Assembly: GCF_018283455.1 (NCBI RefSeq)
Contig: NZ_JAAMTH010000001.1
Coordinates: forward strand, 1,903,501-1,967,500
Direction of reading: 5' to 3'
DNA: 64,000 bases
From: Planococcus sp. MSAK28401
GTDB taxonomy: Bacteria; Bacillota; Bacilli; Bacillales_A; Planococcaceae
A program made the translations under genes and the position numbers. The notes beneath the pieces are model-generated. The model was given only the letters and a program-made list of their open reading frames with translations. It was not told the origin of the DNA and made no database searches. Each line of letters begins with the position of its first letter. Within the stretch, counting starts at the first letter, position 1. Below, piece by piece: positions 39,884 through 48,438 of this stretch.

Positions 39884-41179
39884 TTAAGGGTATAGACGGT
39901 TCAATAAACGCGGGAATGGAATCGATTCGCGGACATGTTCTGCTCCGCTGATCCAAGCGACAGTGCGCTCAAGGCCTAAACCAAATCCTGAATGCGGCAC
40001 CGCTCCGTATTTGCTGAGGTCCAAATACCATTCATACGCAGCTTCGTCCAAATTATGCTCTTGGATGCGCTGTTTCATCAACTCGTAATCATGGATGCGT
40101 TCAGATCCACCGATGATTTCCCCGTAGCCTTCAGGTGCGATCATGTCAGCGCATAGCACGACGTCGTCGCGGTCTGGATGCGGCTGCATATAGAACGGTT
40201 TGATGCCGATCGGGTAATGCGTGATGAAAATCGGCATATCGTAACTTTCTGCCAATGCAGTCTCGTGAGGCGCACCGAAATCTTCGCCCCATTTGATATC
40301 GTCAAAGCCGTTGTCGTTCAGCCATTTGATCGCTTCATCATATGTGACGCGCGGGAACGGGGCTTGGATTTTTTCCAACTTCGTTGTGTCGCGGCCAAGG
40401 CGCTCGAGTTCTAGCTGGCAATTCTTTAAGACGGATTGCACGATATGGGCCACGTATTGCTCTTGGACTTCCAAGCTCTCTGCATGTTCCACAAAGGCCA
40501 TTTCCGGTTCGATCATCCAAAATTCGATCAAGTGGCGGCGGGTTTTCGATTTTTCGGCACGGAAAGTCGGGCCGAACGAGAACACTTTTCCTAATGCCAT
40601 CGCAGCCGCTTCCATATAAAGCTGGCCGGATTGTGACAGATATGCATCTTCATCGAAGTATTTTGTTGCAAACAATTCCGATGTGCCTTCAGGAGACGAT
40701 CCCGTCAAAATCGGCGGGTCCACTTTGACGAAGCCATTGTCGTTGAAGAATTCGTAAGTGGCACGGATGATTTCATTACGGATTTTCATGATGGCGTGCT
40801 GTTTTCTTGAACGCAGCCACAGGTGGCGGTTGTCCATCAAGAATTCAGTACCGTGTTCTTTTGGCGTGATCGGGAAATCTTTCGCTTCCTGGATCACTTC
40901 AATATCTGAAATCGAAAGCTCGTAGCCAAAGGCAGAGCGCTCGTCTTCTTTCACTTCACCTGTCACGTACAGGGAAGTTTCTTGCGTCAATGCTTTCGCT
41001 TTGGCAAAGATCTCTTCGCCCGCTTCTGCTTTGACAACGACGCCTTGCACGAAGCCGGAACCGTCGCGCAATTGAAGAAAGGCGATTTTTCCGCTAGAGC
41101 GTTTATTGGCGACCCATGCGCCGAGCTTGATGGTTTGTCCGTTATATTTTGCCATTTCGGCGATAGTGATTTTTTTCAT
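39884..41179 (-). CDS. asnS: Asparaginyl-tRNA synthetase
   Basis: A 431-residue class IIb aminoacyl-tRNA synthetase. The N-terminal OB fold binds the anticodon (residues about 15-100, [25 protein letters not shown]). The class II core shows motif 2 ([21 protein letters not shown]) and motif 3 ([15 protein letters not shown]). It charges tRNA-Asn. The distinction from AspRS rests on the AsnRS-type OB fold and length. GGAGG precedes the ATG by 11 bases. The order aspB-asnS-dnaD-nth is as in B. subtilis. Confidence 0.96.
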   Translation of the reverse strand: MKKITIAEMAKYNGQTIKLGAWVANKRSSGKIAFLQLRDGSGFVQGVVVKAEAGEEIFAKAKALTQETSLYVTGEVKEDERSAFGYELSISDIEVIQEAKDFPITPKEHGTEFLMDNRHLWLRSRKQHAIMKIRNEIIRATYEFFNDNGFVKVDPPILTGSSPEGTSELFATKYFDEDAYLSQSGQLYMEAAAMALGKVFSFGPTFRAEKSKTRRHLIEFWMIEPEMAFVEHAESLEVQEQYVAHIVQSVLKNCQLELERLGRDTTKLEKIQAPFPRVTYDEAIKWLNDNGFDDIKWGEDFGAPHETALAESYDMPIFITHYPIGIKPFYMQPHPDRDDVVLCADMIAPEGYGEIIGGSERIHDYELMKQRIQEHNLDEAAYEWYLDLSKYGAVPHSGFGLGLERTVAWISGAEHVRESIPFPRLLNRLYP

Positions 41180-41208
41180 CTATTCAATAGCCTCCAAATG
41201 TATAGTGC

Positions 41209-42396
41209 TTATTCTTTCCAATTCTTGTGGACGAATTGACTGATGCGTTCGACTGCTTGTTCCAACAATTCAAGAGATGTTGCATAGGACAAACGAATAG
41301 TCGAATGCGCACCAAATCCAGATCCTGGAATCACCGCTACGTTCGCTTCTTCGAGCAATGCTTTCGCAAAATCATCTACTGAAGAAAAGCCGGTTTTCGC
41401 TGCAGCTTCTGAAACGTCCGGTAGCAAATAGAATGCCCCTTGAGGACGCAAAACGGTGAATCCTGGAATTTCTTCCACTTTAGGGAAAATAGCTTCCAGG
41501 CGGCTTTCAAATGCCTGGCGCATTTCTTCCACTGCATCTTGAGGCCCGTTATAGGCTTCGATTGCAGCGTATTGTGACGTGGTCGTCGGGTTCGAAGTCG
41601 AATGGCTCGCAAGGTCAGTCATTGCTTTGATCAATTCCTTATCGCCGGCTGCATAGCCGATGCGCCAACCGGTCATCGAATGCGATTTCGACACGCCATT
41701 AATGATTACCGTACGGTTTTTCGCATCTTCTGACAGTTCAGCCACGGAAATATGGGTGGCATCCCCGTAAATCAATTTTTCATAAATTTCATCGGAAACG
41801 ATGAGGATATCCGCTTCGCGGCACACTTCAGCGAGTGCTTCGAGCTCTTCTTTCGTATACAGCATGCCTGTTGGATTGCTTGGCGAGTTGATGATGACAG
41901 CTTTTGTGCGGTCTGTAATCGCTTCGCGCAATTGTTGGGGAGTGATTTTATACGATTGCCCGGCTGTTGATTCTATGTAAACCGGCACGCCTCCAGCCAA
42001 TTTCACCTGTTCCGGATAGCTGACCCAATAAGGGATCGGGATAATGACTTCATCGCCTTCATTCAACAATACTTGGAATAACGTATAAAGTACATGTTTT
42101 GCCCCGACGCCGACCAGGATTTCATTTTTATCGTAGCTTAGTCCCTGGTCGCGCTGCAATTTGTCCTGGATCGCTTGCTTTAGCGCCGGCAACCCGCCAG
42201 CAGGCGTATATTTCGTCTTGCCTTCTTCCATGGAGCGCTCGGCTGCATCGAGAATGTTTTGAGGCGTGTTATAATCCGGCTCTCCTGCACCGAGCCCGAT
42301 GACGTCGACGCCTTGTGCTTTCAGTTCATTCGCTTTTGCCGTAATCGCCAATGTCGTAGATGGCGTCAAGGTCTGTACACGGTTTGCTAATTTCAA
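41209..42396 (-). CDS. aspB: Aspartate aminotransferase AspB, class I PLP enzyme
   Basis: A 395-residue fold-type I aminotransferase of the Bacillus/Thermus subgroup Ib. Features include NSPSNPTGMLY, SDEIYEKL with the PLP-binding Asp/Tyr, and NGVSKSHSMTGWRIGYAAG with the Schiff-base Lys. It interconverts aspartate and oxaloacetate, supplying Asp to Asn and lysine routes. I start at TTG 42396 (MKLANRVQTL), matching the family N-terminus. The longer open frame upstream lies inside ypmB and is not homologous. The site AAAGGG is 12 bases before the TTG, which is rather far. Confidence 0.94.
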   Translation of the reverse strand: MKLANRVQTLTPSTTLAITAKANELKAQGVDVIGLGAGEPDYNTPQNILDAAERSMEEGKTKYTPAGGLPALKQAIQDKLQRDQGLSYDKNEILVGVGAKHVLYTLFQVLLNEGDEVIIPIPYWVSYPEQVKLAGGVPVYIESTAGQSYKITPQQLREAITDRTKAVIINSPSNPTGMLYTKEELEALAEVCREADILIVSDEIYEKLIYGDATHISVAELSEDAKNRTVIINGVSKSHSMTGWRIGYAAGDKELIKAMTDLASHSTSNPTTTSQYAAIEAYNGPQDAVEEMRQAFESRLEAIFPKVEEIPGFTVLRPQGAFYLLPDVSEAAAKTGFSSVDDFAKALLEEANVAVIPGSGFGAHSTIRLSYATSLELLEQAVERISQFVHKNWKE

Positions 42397-42413
42397 CAAA
42401 TTGATCAACCCTT

Positions 42414-42887
42414 TCACAAATTCAATATGCGTTTCCACCAAGTGCCGTCTTCCGCCAAGAGATAGACGTAGTTCAAGCGCCCTGCTTCGTTCAAAAAGGC
42501 GATTTCCCATACAGCCCCGGCCTCTTCCATGCCAAGCTTCGTATGAAGGATTTCCTCGACTTCCATATCCTCTTGAACGATTTCGCGCGCTTGTTGAGCG
42601 GTCAGTTGGTCTTCAAGCATTAATGCTTCCATGTCCCCTTCTTCAGGAACGAAGGCGGCTTTTATCTGTCCTTCCCCATCCGTTCCAAGAACCGTCACCG
42701 ATTGGGTCGAACTGGAATAGACGTATGCCCGCTCCACTTCATCGAGCAGCCCTTCCGCTTCCACTTTTTCAACGGCCGCTTGTTCTGCTTCCGAAAACGG
42801 TTTATTGCCGAGGAATAAAATGACCAGCACAATGGCTACAGCCAAAAAAGACAGAAAAACGATGATGAATTTCGTCCATTCTTTCAT
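42414..42887 (-). CDS. ypmB: YpmB family membrane-anchored protein
   Basis: A 157-residue protein with one N-terminal membrane anchor (about residues 7-27) and an exported domain of two PepSY-like halves (DUF5590). PepSY-type domains often inhibit or regulate peptidases outside the membrane, but no function is shown. It is the B. subtilis YpmB counterpart (about 161 residues) in the conserved dinG-ypmA-ypmB-aspB order. The gene starts 8 bp after ypmA; its ribosome site is AGGTGATCAT. Confidence 0.88.
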   Translation of the reverse strand: MKEWTKFIIVFLSFLAVAIVLVILFLGNKPFSEAEQAAVEKVEAEGLLDEVERAYVYSSSTQSVTVLGTDGEGQIKAAFVPEEGDMEALMLEDQLTAQQAREIVQEDMEVEEILHTKLGMEEAGAVWEIAFLNEAGRLNYVYLLAEDGTWWKRILNL

Positions 42888-42895
42888 ATGATCAC

Positions 42896-43066
42896 CTAGG
42901 TTTTATAAATTGTGAAAACCGCTTTTGACTGGTCGTCTTTATCGAGCGCCAGGCCAAACATCAAATCGCGGTCTTTCAATGTCCGGTTCAATGCATCGAC
43001 CACTTTGTACAGGTCGGATTGATAATCGACTTGCACAGTATTTAATACTTCGATCTTGGATTCCAT
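42896..43066 (-). CDS. ypmA: YpmA family protein (DUF4264)
   Basis: A 56-residue protein, the same length as B. subtilis YpmA, with the family's beginning MESKIEVLNTVQVD and end ALDKDDQSKAVFTIY. Function unknown. I use ATG 43066 (AAAGGAAG upstream); the in-frame extension to 43138 overlaps dinG and is not conserved. It lies 43 bp after dinG. Confidence 0.9.
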   Translation of the reverse strand: MESKIEVLNTVQVDYQSDLYKVVDALNRTLKDRDLMFGLALDKDDQSKAVFTIYKT

Positions 43067-43109
43067 TGTTCGGCACTTCCTTTCGATTGAGGGAACCGTT
43101 CTTCCCCCT

Positions 43110-45872
43110 TTATCCTTGCTTATTATACCAATGTTCAATATCGGTTACCATCTTTTCCAAAGACACTTTGGCGACCGGCACGTCCGGCAAGGCATGCAGG
43201 AATTCCTCGCCGTATGATTTGGTTTCAATGCGGCGGTCCAGCACGATAAACAAGCCCTTGTCCTTTTTCGAACGGATCAGCCGGCCGAACCCTTGGCGCA
43301 AGCGCAGCACCGCTTCCGGCAGCGCATAATGCATGAACGGATTGATGCCTTCTTTGGATATAATCCGTGATTTCGCTTTAAAAACAGGCTCTTCAGGCGA
43401 TGTAAAGGGCAACCTTACGACGACAACAGCTCGCAGCGCATCACCCGGAACATCGACGCCTTCCCAGAAACTATTGGTCCCGAACAACACCGATTTCTGG
43501 AACCGCTGGAACGACTTCAATAATTTCATGCGGCTGCCCGAAGACATGCCTTGCGCAAACAGCATATAATCATCGAGCAGCTGGGAATCTTGGATCAAAT
43601 CGACCGTTTTCCTGAGCATGTCCTGGGAAGTGAACAAGACAAAGCAGCGCCCTTCGGTAACGAGCACCGTTTGGGTGACCGCATCCGCCACGGATTCGAT
43701 GTATTCCTGCTGGGACACTTGCTGGATATCCGGCATGTCCTCGACGATATAGACTTTCGCGCCGCTGTAGAATTGATCGGCAGGTTCGAATTTATCGATC
43801 GGCACATGATTCGGTATACCGAGCTGATTGACAATAAAACGCTCATTCGATGGGACGCTCATTGTGCCCGACAGCCAAATAACCGCTTTTTCACCTCTCG
43901 CCTGGCCGATGACCTTATCGACAAGCGACGCGACTTCATATGGCCGTTTGTAGAGCGATAAGCTCGTCGGCATGCTGCGCAAGTCGCCTTCGATCCAGGA
44001 AACTTCATCTTCTTTCGGGAACAGGAAAATTTCACTGAACTCCACCGATTTCAGCATCAACTCTTCAGTCCAATAACGGAAATCCGCAAGCACCAGCCGT
44101 TCATTCATCGTCAGTTCCGTAAAGCGTTCTGCTTTTTGCAGAATGGCCTGGGCGATGTCGATCCAACTGTTCAAGAATCTCAGGAAATCCATGAAACTTT
44201 CCCGTTCAAAATCCAATTCATCCAATAAAGATGCACATTTTCGTGTGCGGCTATTATGGAATTTGTTCTGGAAAGCCTGTGCAAGATAAAGCGTCACTTC
44301 ATCGAATAAACTGGTGTACTTTAAATACAAAGATTCCATTTGCAATAGATCGGGCACTCTGGCAAAACCATGCGATTCGGCAACGCGGTAGAATTTTGAA
44401 AACAGCTGATTTTCATCAAAGCTTCCTAATTGGCCGAATACATAGCGCCATTGCGTGTAGACAAAGGTTTTCTCTTTATAGGCCACTGCCGCCTGCACCA
44501 CTTGGTGCGCTTCATCCCATATATAGGCCTCAACATTTTTTAAGATTGCCCGCTTTTGGTTATGCGGATTCAATAGGAATGCATGGTTGGTCACAATGAT
44601 ATCGGCATGTTCAGCTTCAGTCAGTGCATATTCATAGAAATCGACGGTTTTTTCAAGCTTTGTCAGTTTCCTTAAATGCGAACGGCGCACTTTGTCGACG
44701 AGCAACTGGCCACCGCTCGATACATTCAATTCGTTTAAATCGCCGGTCTTGGTCGAAGTCAACCAGACCATGATCTGCATGATCGTGAACGTTTCGTCAT
44801 AGGACTCATCTTCCCCGTGAAGCAACTCGAAGAAACGGCCTAAATCGATATAATGCGACAGCCCTTTGATAAGCGCCACGTGGATGTTTGAGCCAAGAAA
44901 TTCTTCAGCGAGCTTGACTTCCTTAGTGACGAGCTGATCCTGCAGGTGAGTTGTATACGTACTGATGACCACTTGCTTGCTCGATTCTTTGGCATAAGCG
45001 GCTGCCGGCAAAAGGTAGCCGAGTGTCTTGCCCATGCCGGTCGATGCTTCAATTACCAATTCACTTCGCTCACGGATGGAACGCTCCACCGCTTGCATCA
45101 TCGCGACTTGGCTCGGCCGCTGCTCGTATTCCGGCTTGACCATCTCCAAGCCTTTTCGCCAAGCAGACTGCTGCGGCGAATCATCGGAAACTTGCGCGCG
45201 CTCCGCTTTCGGGACAATCGGAATGCCGCGGAAACGTCCGTATCTATCGGCTTGGCCATTGCGTTTTTGCTGTGTAATTTCAAACAGCAGCCGCGACAAG
45301 TCCGATTTCAATTGGAAAGAGCGCTTATGCAAAAGGACGAGCGTATCATAAGGAAGTTCAACCAGTTCCTGTTTCGCACGTAAAAACAATTCAGCCGTCG
45401 CCAAGGCATCGTCATCGGCGCGATGCGCATTGGTCAAGCTGATGCCTTGTTCCGCCGCTATGTCCTGCAATTTATAACTGAAGGCAGTCGGATAAACGAG
45501 ACGTGAAAGCTCTACTGTATCCATGGCCAGCCCCTGCCATTTCGGCATTCCGGCACGGCTCAGTTCTGCCTGAAGAAACGGCAAATCAAAATGGATATTA
45601 TGGGCAATGAAGATGGCGCCTTCCAATTGCCTATAAATTTCCTCGGCGTACGCTTCAAAAGGCTCTGCACCTTCAACGTCCCGCTCCGTTATATTGGTCA
45701 AATCCTGGATAAACGCCGGAATTTTCCGTTGCGGATTGATGAATTTCGTATATGTATCAACGATTTCTCCTTGTTCGATCGCCACCATCGCCAGTTGGAT
45801 AATCCGGTCACCTTTTGCAGGGGAATGGCCCGTTGTTTCGATATCGACAACGACATATTTTTGGGAATTCAT
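43110..45872 (-). CDS. dinG: DinG: 3'-5' exonuclease domain fused to a helicase-like domain
   Basis: A 920-residue Gram-positive DinG. The N-terminal DEDDh exonuclease has Asp10 and Glu12 (VVVDIETTGHS), Asp96 (HNIHFDLPF) and His150/Asp154 (AHRADDDA). The XPD-like motor has Walker A ASTGMGKT (about 276-283), DEAH (in IWDEAHQVV) and a LRQGFGRLIRSKKD motif VI. Unlike E. coli DinG and the ypvA product in this window, there are no cysteines between Walker A and DEAH, so no Fe-S cluster. In S. aureus-type DinG the exonuclease is active and helicase activity weak. GAGGGG precedes the ATG. Confidence 0.95.
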   Translation of the reverse strand: MNSQKYVVVDIETTGHSPAKGDRIIQLAMVAIEQGEIVDTYTKFINPQRKIPAFIQDLTNITERDVEGAEPFEAYAEEIYRQLEGAIFIAHNIHFDLPFLQAELSRAGMPKWQGLAMDTVELSRLVYPTAFSYKLQDIAAEQGISLTNAHRADDDALATAELFLRAKQELVELPYDTLVLLHKRSFQLKSDLSRLLFEITQQKRNGQADRYGRFRGIPIVPKAERAQVSDDSPQQSAWRKGLEMVKPEYEQRPSQVAMMQAVERSIRERSELVIEASTGMGKTLGYLLPAAAYAKESSKQVVISTYTTHLQDQLVTKEVKLAEEFLGSNIHVALIKGLSHYIDLGRFFELLHGEDESYDETFTIMQIMVWLTSTKTGDLNELNVSSGGQLLVDKVRRSHLRKLTKLEKTVDFYEYALTEAEHADIIVTNHAFLLNPHNQKRAILKNVEAYIWDEAHQVVQAAVAYKEKTFVYTQWRYVFGQLGSFDENQLFSKFYRVAESHGFARVPDLLQMESLYLKYTSLFDEVTLYLAQAFQNKFHNSRTRKCASLLDELDFERESFMDFLRFLNSWIDIAQAILQKAERFTELTMNERLVLADFRYWTEELMLKSVEFSEIFLFPKEDEVSWIEGDLRSMPTSLSLYKRPYEVASLVDKVIGQARGEKAVIWLSGTMSVPSNERFIVNQLGIPNHVPIDKFEPADQFYSGAKVYIVEDMPDIQQVSQQEYIESVADAVTQTVLVTEGRCFVLFTSQDMLRKTVDLIQDSQLLDDYMLFAQGMSSGSRMKLLKSFQRFQKSVLFGTNSFWEGVDVPGDALRAVVVVRLPFTSPEEPVFKAKSRIISKEGINPFMHYALPEAVLRLRQGFGRLIRSKKDKGLFIVLDRRIETKSYGEEFLHALPDVPVAKVSLEKMVTDIEHWYNKQG

Positions 45873-45959
45873 GATAACCCCTCTTTCTCAGGTGATTCTC
45901 TCAGGAAAAATTGTAACATATTCGCCCGCTGTTCGCCGGCGGGAACACGGCAAAATAAC

Positions 45960-46000
45960 AAACACTCCACCAGGGAAAGATTTTCCCTGGTGGAGTGTTT
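45960..46000 (-). terminator. Strong hairpin between panD and dinG
   Basis: A perfect 19-bp stem (45960-45978, 45982-46000) with a 3-base loop, followed on the minus strand by GTTATTTTG. It should end most panC-panD transcripts, so dinG probably has its own promoter. Confidence 0.88.
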
Positions 46001-46012
46001 CCGTCTCCATCC

Positions 46013-46396
46013 TTACATGACCGTCGCTTCCGGTTCGTAATGGATGATTTCTTTAATGGAATTGTCCGCATCCATGATGGCCACTGTCGGTTTATGGCTG
46101 CGCGCGTCTTTGTCCATGACATAACCGTAAGACAAGATGATGACGATGTCCCCGCGCTGTACGAGTCGCGCTGCTGCCCCGTTGACACAGATAACGCCGC
46201 TTCCCCGTTCCCCCGCGATGATATAAGTCTCGAAGCGGGCGCCATTATTATTATTGACGATATGGACTTTCTCATTCGGCAGCATGCCGACTGCATCCAA
46301 TAGATCCTGGTCAATCGTGATGCTGCCGACATAATTCAAATCGGCTTCAGTTACCGTCGCACGGTGGATTTTGGAATTGAGCATCATTCTAAGCAT
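46013..46396 (-). CDS. panD: Aspartate 1-decarboxylase
   Basis: A 127-residue pyruvoyl enzyme that makes beta-alanine for pantothenate. The self-cleavage site Gly24-Ser25 is in [10 protein letters not shown], so Ser25 becomes the pyruvoyl group. Lys9 ([12 protein letters not shown]) and [20 protein letters not shown] are the usual active-site and loop segments. AAGGAG precedes the ATG by nine bases. It starts 3 bp after the panC stop, forming a panC-panD unit; panB is absent from this locus. Confidence 0.97.
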   Translation of the reverse strand: MLRMMLNSKIHRATVTEADLNYVGSITIDQDLLDAVGMLPNEKVHIVNNNNGARFETYIIAGERGSGVICVNGAAARLVQRGDIVIILSYGYVMDKDARSHKPTVAIMDADNSIKEIIHYEPEATVM

Positions 46397-46399
46397 AGG

Positions 46400-47236
46400 T
46401 CAGTTCTCCTTTAAATTAAAAATGATATTGTCGATGAGCCGGGCTTTTTGGAATTGGACAGCGAGCGCGAGGATCGCCTGTCCGTTCGGCGCTTCGGTCA
46501 AGTCCGGGTAAGACAGCAGCTCGATGTAATCGATTGTACCGGAAGTTTCCGACTGGATGAACCGGGTCATCTCCGGAATTGGGTCTTTGCCGTTGCGAGC
46601 AATCGTCACTCCCCGTTGCAAGGCTTGATAAAGTTTTGGCGCTTCTGCGCGTTCTGTTTCGCTCAGATAGACATTGCGTGAACTTTTGGCAAGCCCGTCC
46701 GGTTCACGGACTGTTGCGATGCGGCGGATGTCCAACGGGAAATCGAAATCCCTCACAAGCGACTCAATGATCGCCAGTTGCTGTGCATCTTTCTGGCCAA
46801 AATAGGCCATATCGGGTTGAACGAGATGGAATAATTTCGTCACTACTTTCAGCACGCCATCAAAGTGTCCCGGTCGGCTTTTTCCGCACAAGACATCTGC
46901 AAGTGTTCCCGCTCCCATCGTGATTTGCGATTCACGCGGATACATTTCTTCTACTGACGGGGCAAAAATCACGTCGACACCCGCTTTTTCAGCGAGCGTG
47001 CTGTCGCGGTCGAAATCGCGTGGATAGCGGTCAAAATCTTCATTCGGGCCGAATTGTGCCGGGTTGACGAAAATGCTCATAACCACCAAGTCGTTCTCCG
47101 ATTTTGCGGATTCAACAAGCGCTAAATGCCCTTCGTGCAAGAAGCCCATCGTCGGCACCAACCCGATTGACTGCCCGCTTTCTTTTGTGCTCAGAACCCA
47201 ATTCCTTAAAGCTTTCACTGTGTTTACGACTTGCAT
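46400..47236 (-). CDS. panC: Pantothenate synthetase
   Basis: A 278-residue HIGH-type ligase that joins pantoate and beta-alanine with ATP. Motifs include VPTMGFLHEGHLALV (the HIGH-like element), SIFVNPAQFGPNEDFDRYPR, YFGQKDAQQ and LAKSSRNVYLS (the KMSKS-like element). I start at ATG 47236, after AAAGGAGAGGG; the extension to 47266 lacks a site. Its leader (47267-47418) can fold into mutually exclusive terminator and antiterminator structures, so expression is probably controlled by attenuation. Confidence 0.96.
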   Translation of the reverse strand: MQVVNTVKALRNWVLSTKESGQSIGLVPTMGFLHEGHLALVESAKSENDLVVMSIFVNPAQFGPNEDFDRYPRDFDRDSTLAEKAGVDVIFAPSVEEMYPRESQITMGAGTLADVLCGKSRPGHFDGVLKVVTKLFHLVQPDMAYFGQKDAQQLAIIESLVRDFDFPLDIRRIATVREPDGLAKSSRNVYLSETERAEAPKLYQALQRGVTIARNGKDPIPEMTRFIQSETSGTIDYIELLSYPDLTEAPNGQAILALAVQFQKARLIDNIIFNLKEN

Positions 47237-47266
47237 GTTTCCCTCTCCTTTTGAGGAGAAAACCAT

Positions 47267-47418
47267 ATAAAAAGCCTTCTGTCAGAAGACAGAAGGACAG
47301 AAAATTCCAATTCGGTTTCCTCCGTCCCTGTCACGTAATGATCAAGGCAGAATCATATTCATTTATTGCTTACTGTTACGTGCCACGGTGCAGTTCGCTA
47401 TCGGATACTGCCCGTCAT
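47267..47418 (-). promoter_or_regulatory. Structured leader with terminator/antiterminator upstream of panC (candidate riboswitch)
   Basis: On the minus strand, in transcript order: hairpin GCAGT/ACTGC (plus coordinates 47407-47411 with 47390-47394), stem CACGTAA/TTACGTG (47376-47382 with 47332-47338) around a 37-base loop, an antiterminator arm GACAGGGAC (47324-47332), then an intrinsic terminator CCTTCTGTC/GACAGAAGG (47288-47296 with 47275-47283) followed by CTTTTTAT. The terminator's 5' arm, in GTCCTTCTGTC (47288-47298), can instead pair with GACAGGGAC leaving two bulged bases. That switch layout in front of a pantothenate gene fits a metabolite-sensing leader. It may be the Pan motif or a separate class; I cannot assign it. 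Confidence 0.6.
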
Positions 47419-47422
47419 TTTC

Positions 47423-47451
47423 ACTATAGCAGAATTCCTGGAAAATGCCTA
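47423..47451 (-). promoter_or_regulatory. Candidate promoter of panC-panD
   Basis: Minus strand TAGGCA (47446-47451) and TATAGT (47423-47428) with 17-bp spacing, overlapping the region just after the birA stop. The transcript would begin right at the structured leader. Confidence 0.55.
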
Positions 47452-47457
47452 TATCCT

Positions 47458-48438
47458 TTACTTCAGCTCGATATCCGCTGAATAAATGCCGTGAAGCTTA
47501 CCGTCAGCAGTACGCAGCTGCAAGACCCCATCTTCTGTAATGCCTTCAGCTACGCCTTCCAAGGTTTCACGCGACATGCGGGCGCGAATGGCTTTGCCGA
47601 TTGTCGCGGAATGCCCTTCCCACAATATTTTTAACGGGGCAAATCCTTTTTCAATATACAGCTCTGTATAGATTTCAAGAAAGTGCAGGATTTCCTGCAC
47701 TAATTCCCTGCGGTTTACTGGCTGGCCGGACTCGAGGCGTAAGGAAGTCGCGATGTCCTGGACGTCAGCATCGAAATCTTCCCGCTCTTGATTGACGTTG
47801 ACGCCGATGCCGATGATCAGCGCTTGGATCCCGTCAGCGTCCGATTGCAGCTCTGTCAGGATGCCTGTCGCTTTTTTCGCGCCGAACAGGATATCGTTCG
47901 GCCATTTGATCGATGCTTCTAGACCCGTCACTGTTTGAATCGCCCGGACGATCGCCACCGCAGCGACCAATGTGAACTGAGGCGCTTTATGGGGCGGGAC
48001 ATCCGGACGCAAGATAACGCTCATCCAGATGCCTTGGCCCTTCGCCGAATCCCATTTTCTCATCAAACGGCCTCTGCCTTCAGTCTGAAGCTCCGCAATG
48101 ACGACCGTTCCATCCGGCGCACCTTCTTGTGCCAATTGGTGCGCAACGATTTGAGTCGAGGCACATTGTTCCATATACTCAATCCGCTTGCCGATTTTTT
48201 CTGTCTTGAGCCCGGCTTGGACAAGAAAAGTTTCTAGGCTGTCTGGGCTGTTTTGGATGCGGTAGCCTTTTTTGCGCACCGATTCGATTTCATAGCCCAT
48301 TTCTTCGAGTTCTTTCATATGTTTCCAAATCGCCGTTCTCGAAACCCCGAACTCGTCTGCCAATTGCTGGCCGGACACCGGTTCCGTCCCTGCTTCTAAT
48401 AGCCGTGTCGCTAATTTATGTGTGACGGTGATATTCAT
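47458..48438 (-). CDS. birA: Biotin-protein ligase / biotin operon repressor BirA
   Basis: A 326-residue bifunctional BirA. An N-terminal winged helix (residues about 10-65, SGQQLADEFGVSRTAIWKHM) binds DNA; the central catalytic domain has the biotin/AMP loop GRGRLMRKWDS, the KWPNDI motif and a C-terminal SH3-like domain. It biotinylates acetyl-CoA and pyruvate carboxylases and represses biotin synthesis genes. Its start lies 23 bp inside the end of cca. The ribosome site falls in cca coding sequence and is weak, so coupling is likely. Confidence 0.96.
   Translation of the reverse strand: MNITVTHKLATRLLEAGTEPVSGQQLADEFGVSRTAIWKHMKELEEMGYEIESVRKKGYRIQNSPDSLETFLVQAGLKTEKIGKRIEYMEQCASTQIVAHQLAQEGAPDGTVVIAELQTEGRGRLMRKWDSAKGQGIWMSVILRPDVPPHKAPQFTLVAAVAIVRAIQTVTGLEASIKWPNDILFGAKKATGILTELQSDADGIQALIIGIGVNVNQEREDFDADVQDIATSLRLESGQPVNRRELVQEILHFLEIYTELYIEKGFAPLKILWEGHSATIGKAIRARMSRETLEGVAEGITEDGVLQLRTADGKLHGIYSADIELK

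Noticed and set aside
42397-42510. 38-residue extension of AspB
   Set aside because: It is the out-of-frame 3' end of ypmB; the family N-terminus starts at TTG 42396.
47267-47418. T-box leader for panC
   Set aside because: No conserved T-box AGGGUGGNACCGCG element or specifier loop arrangement can be seen, and panC is not an amino-acid or tRNA-synthetase gene.
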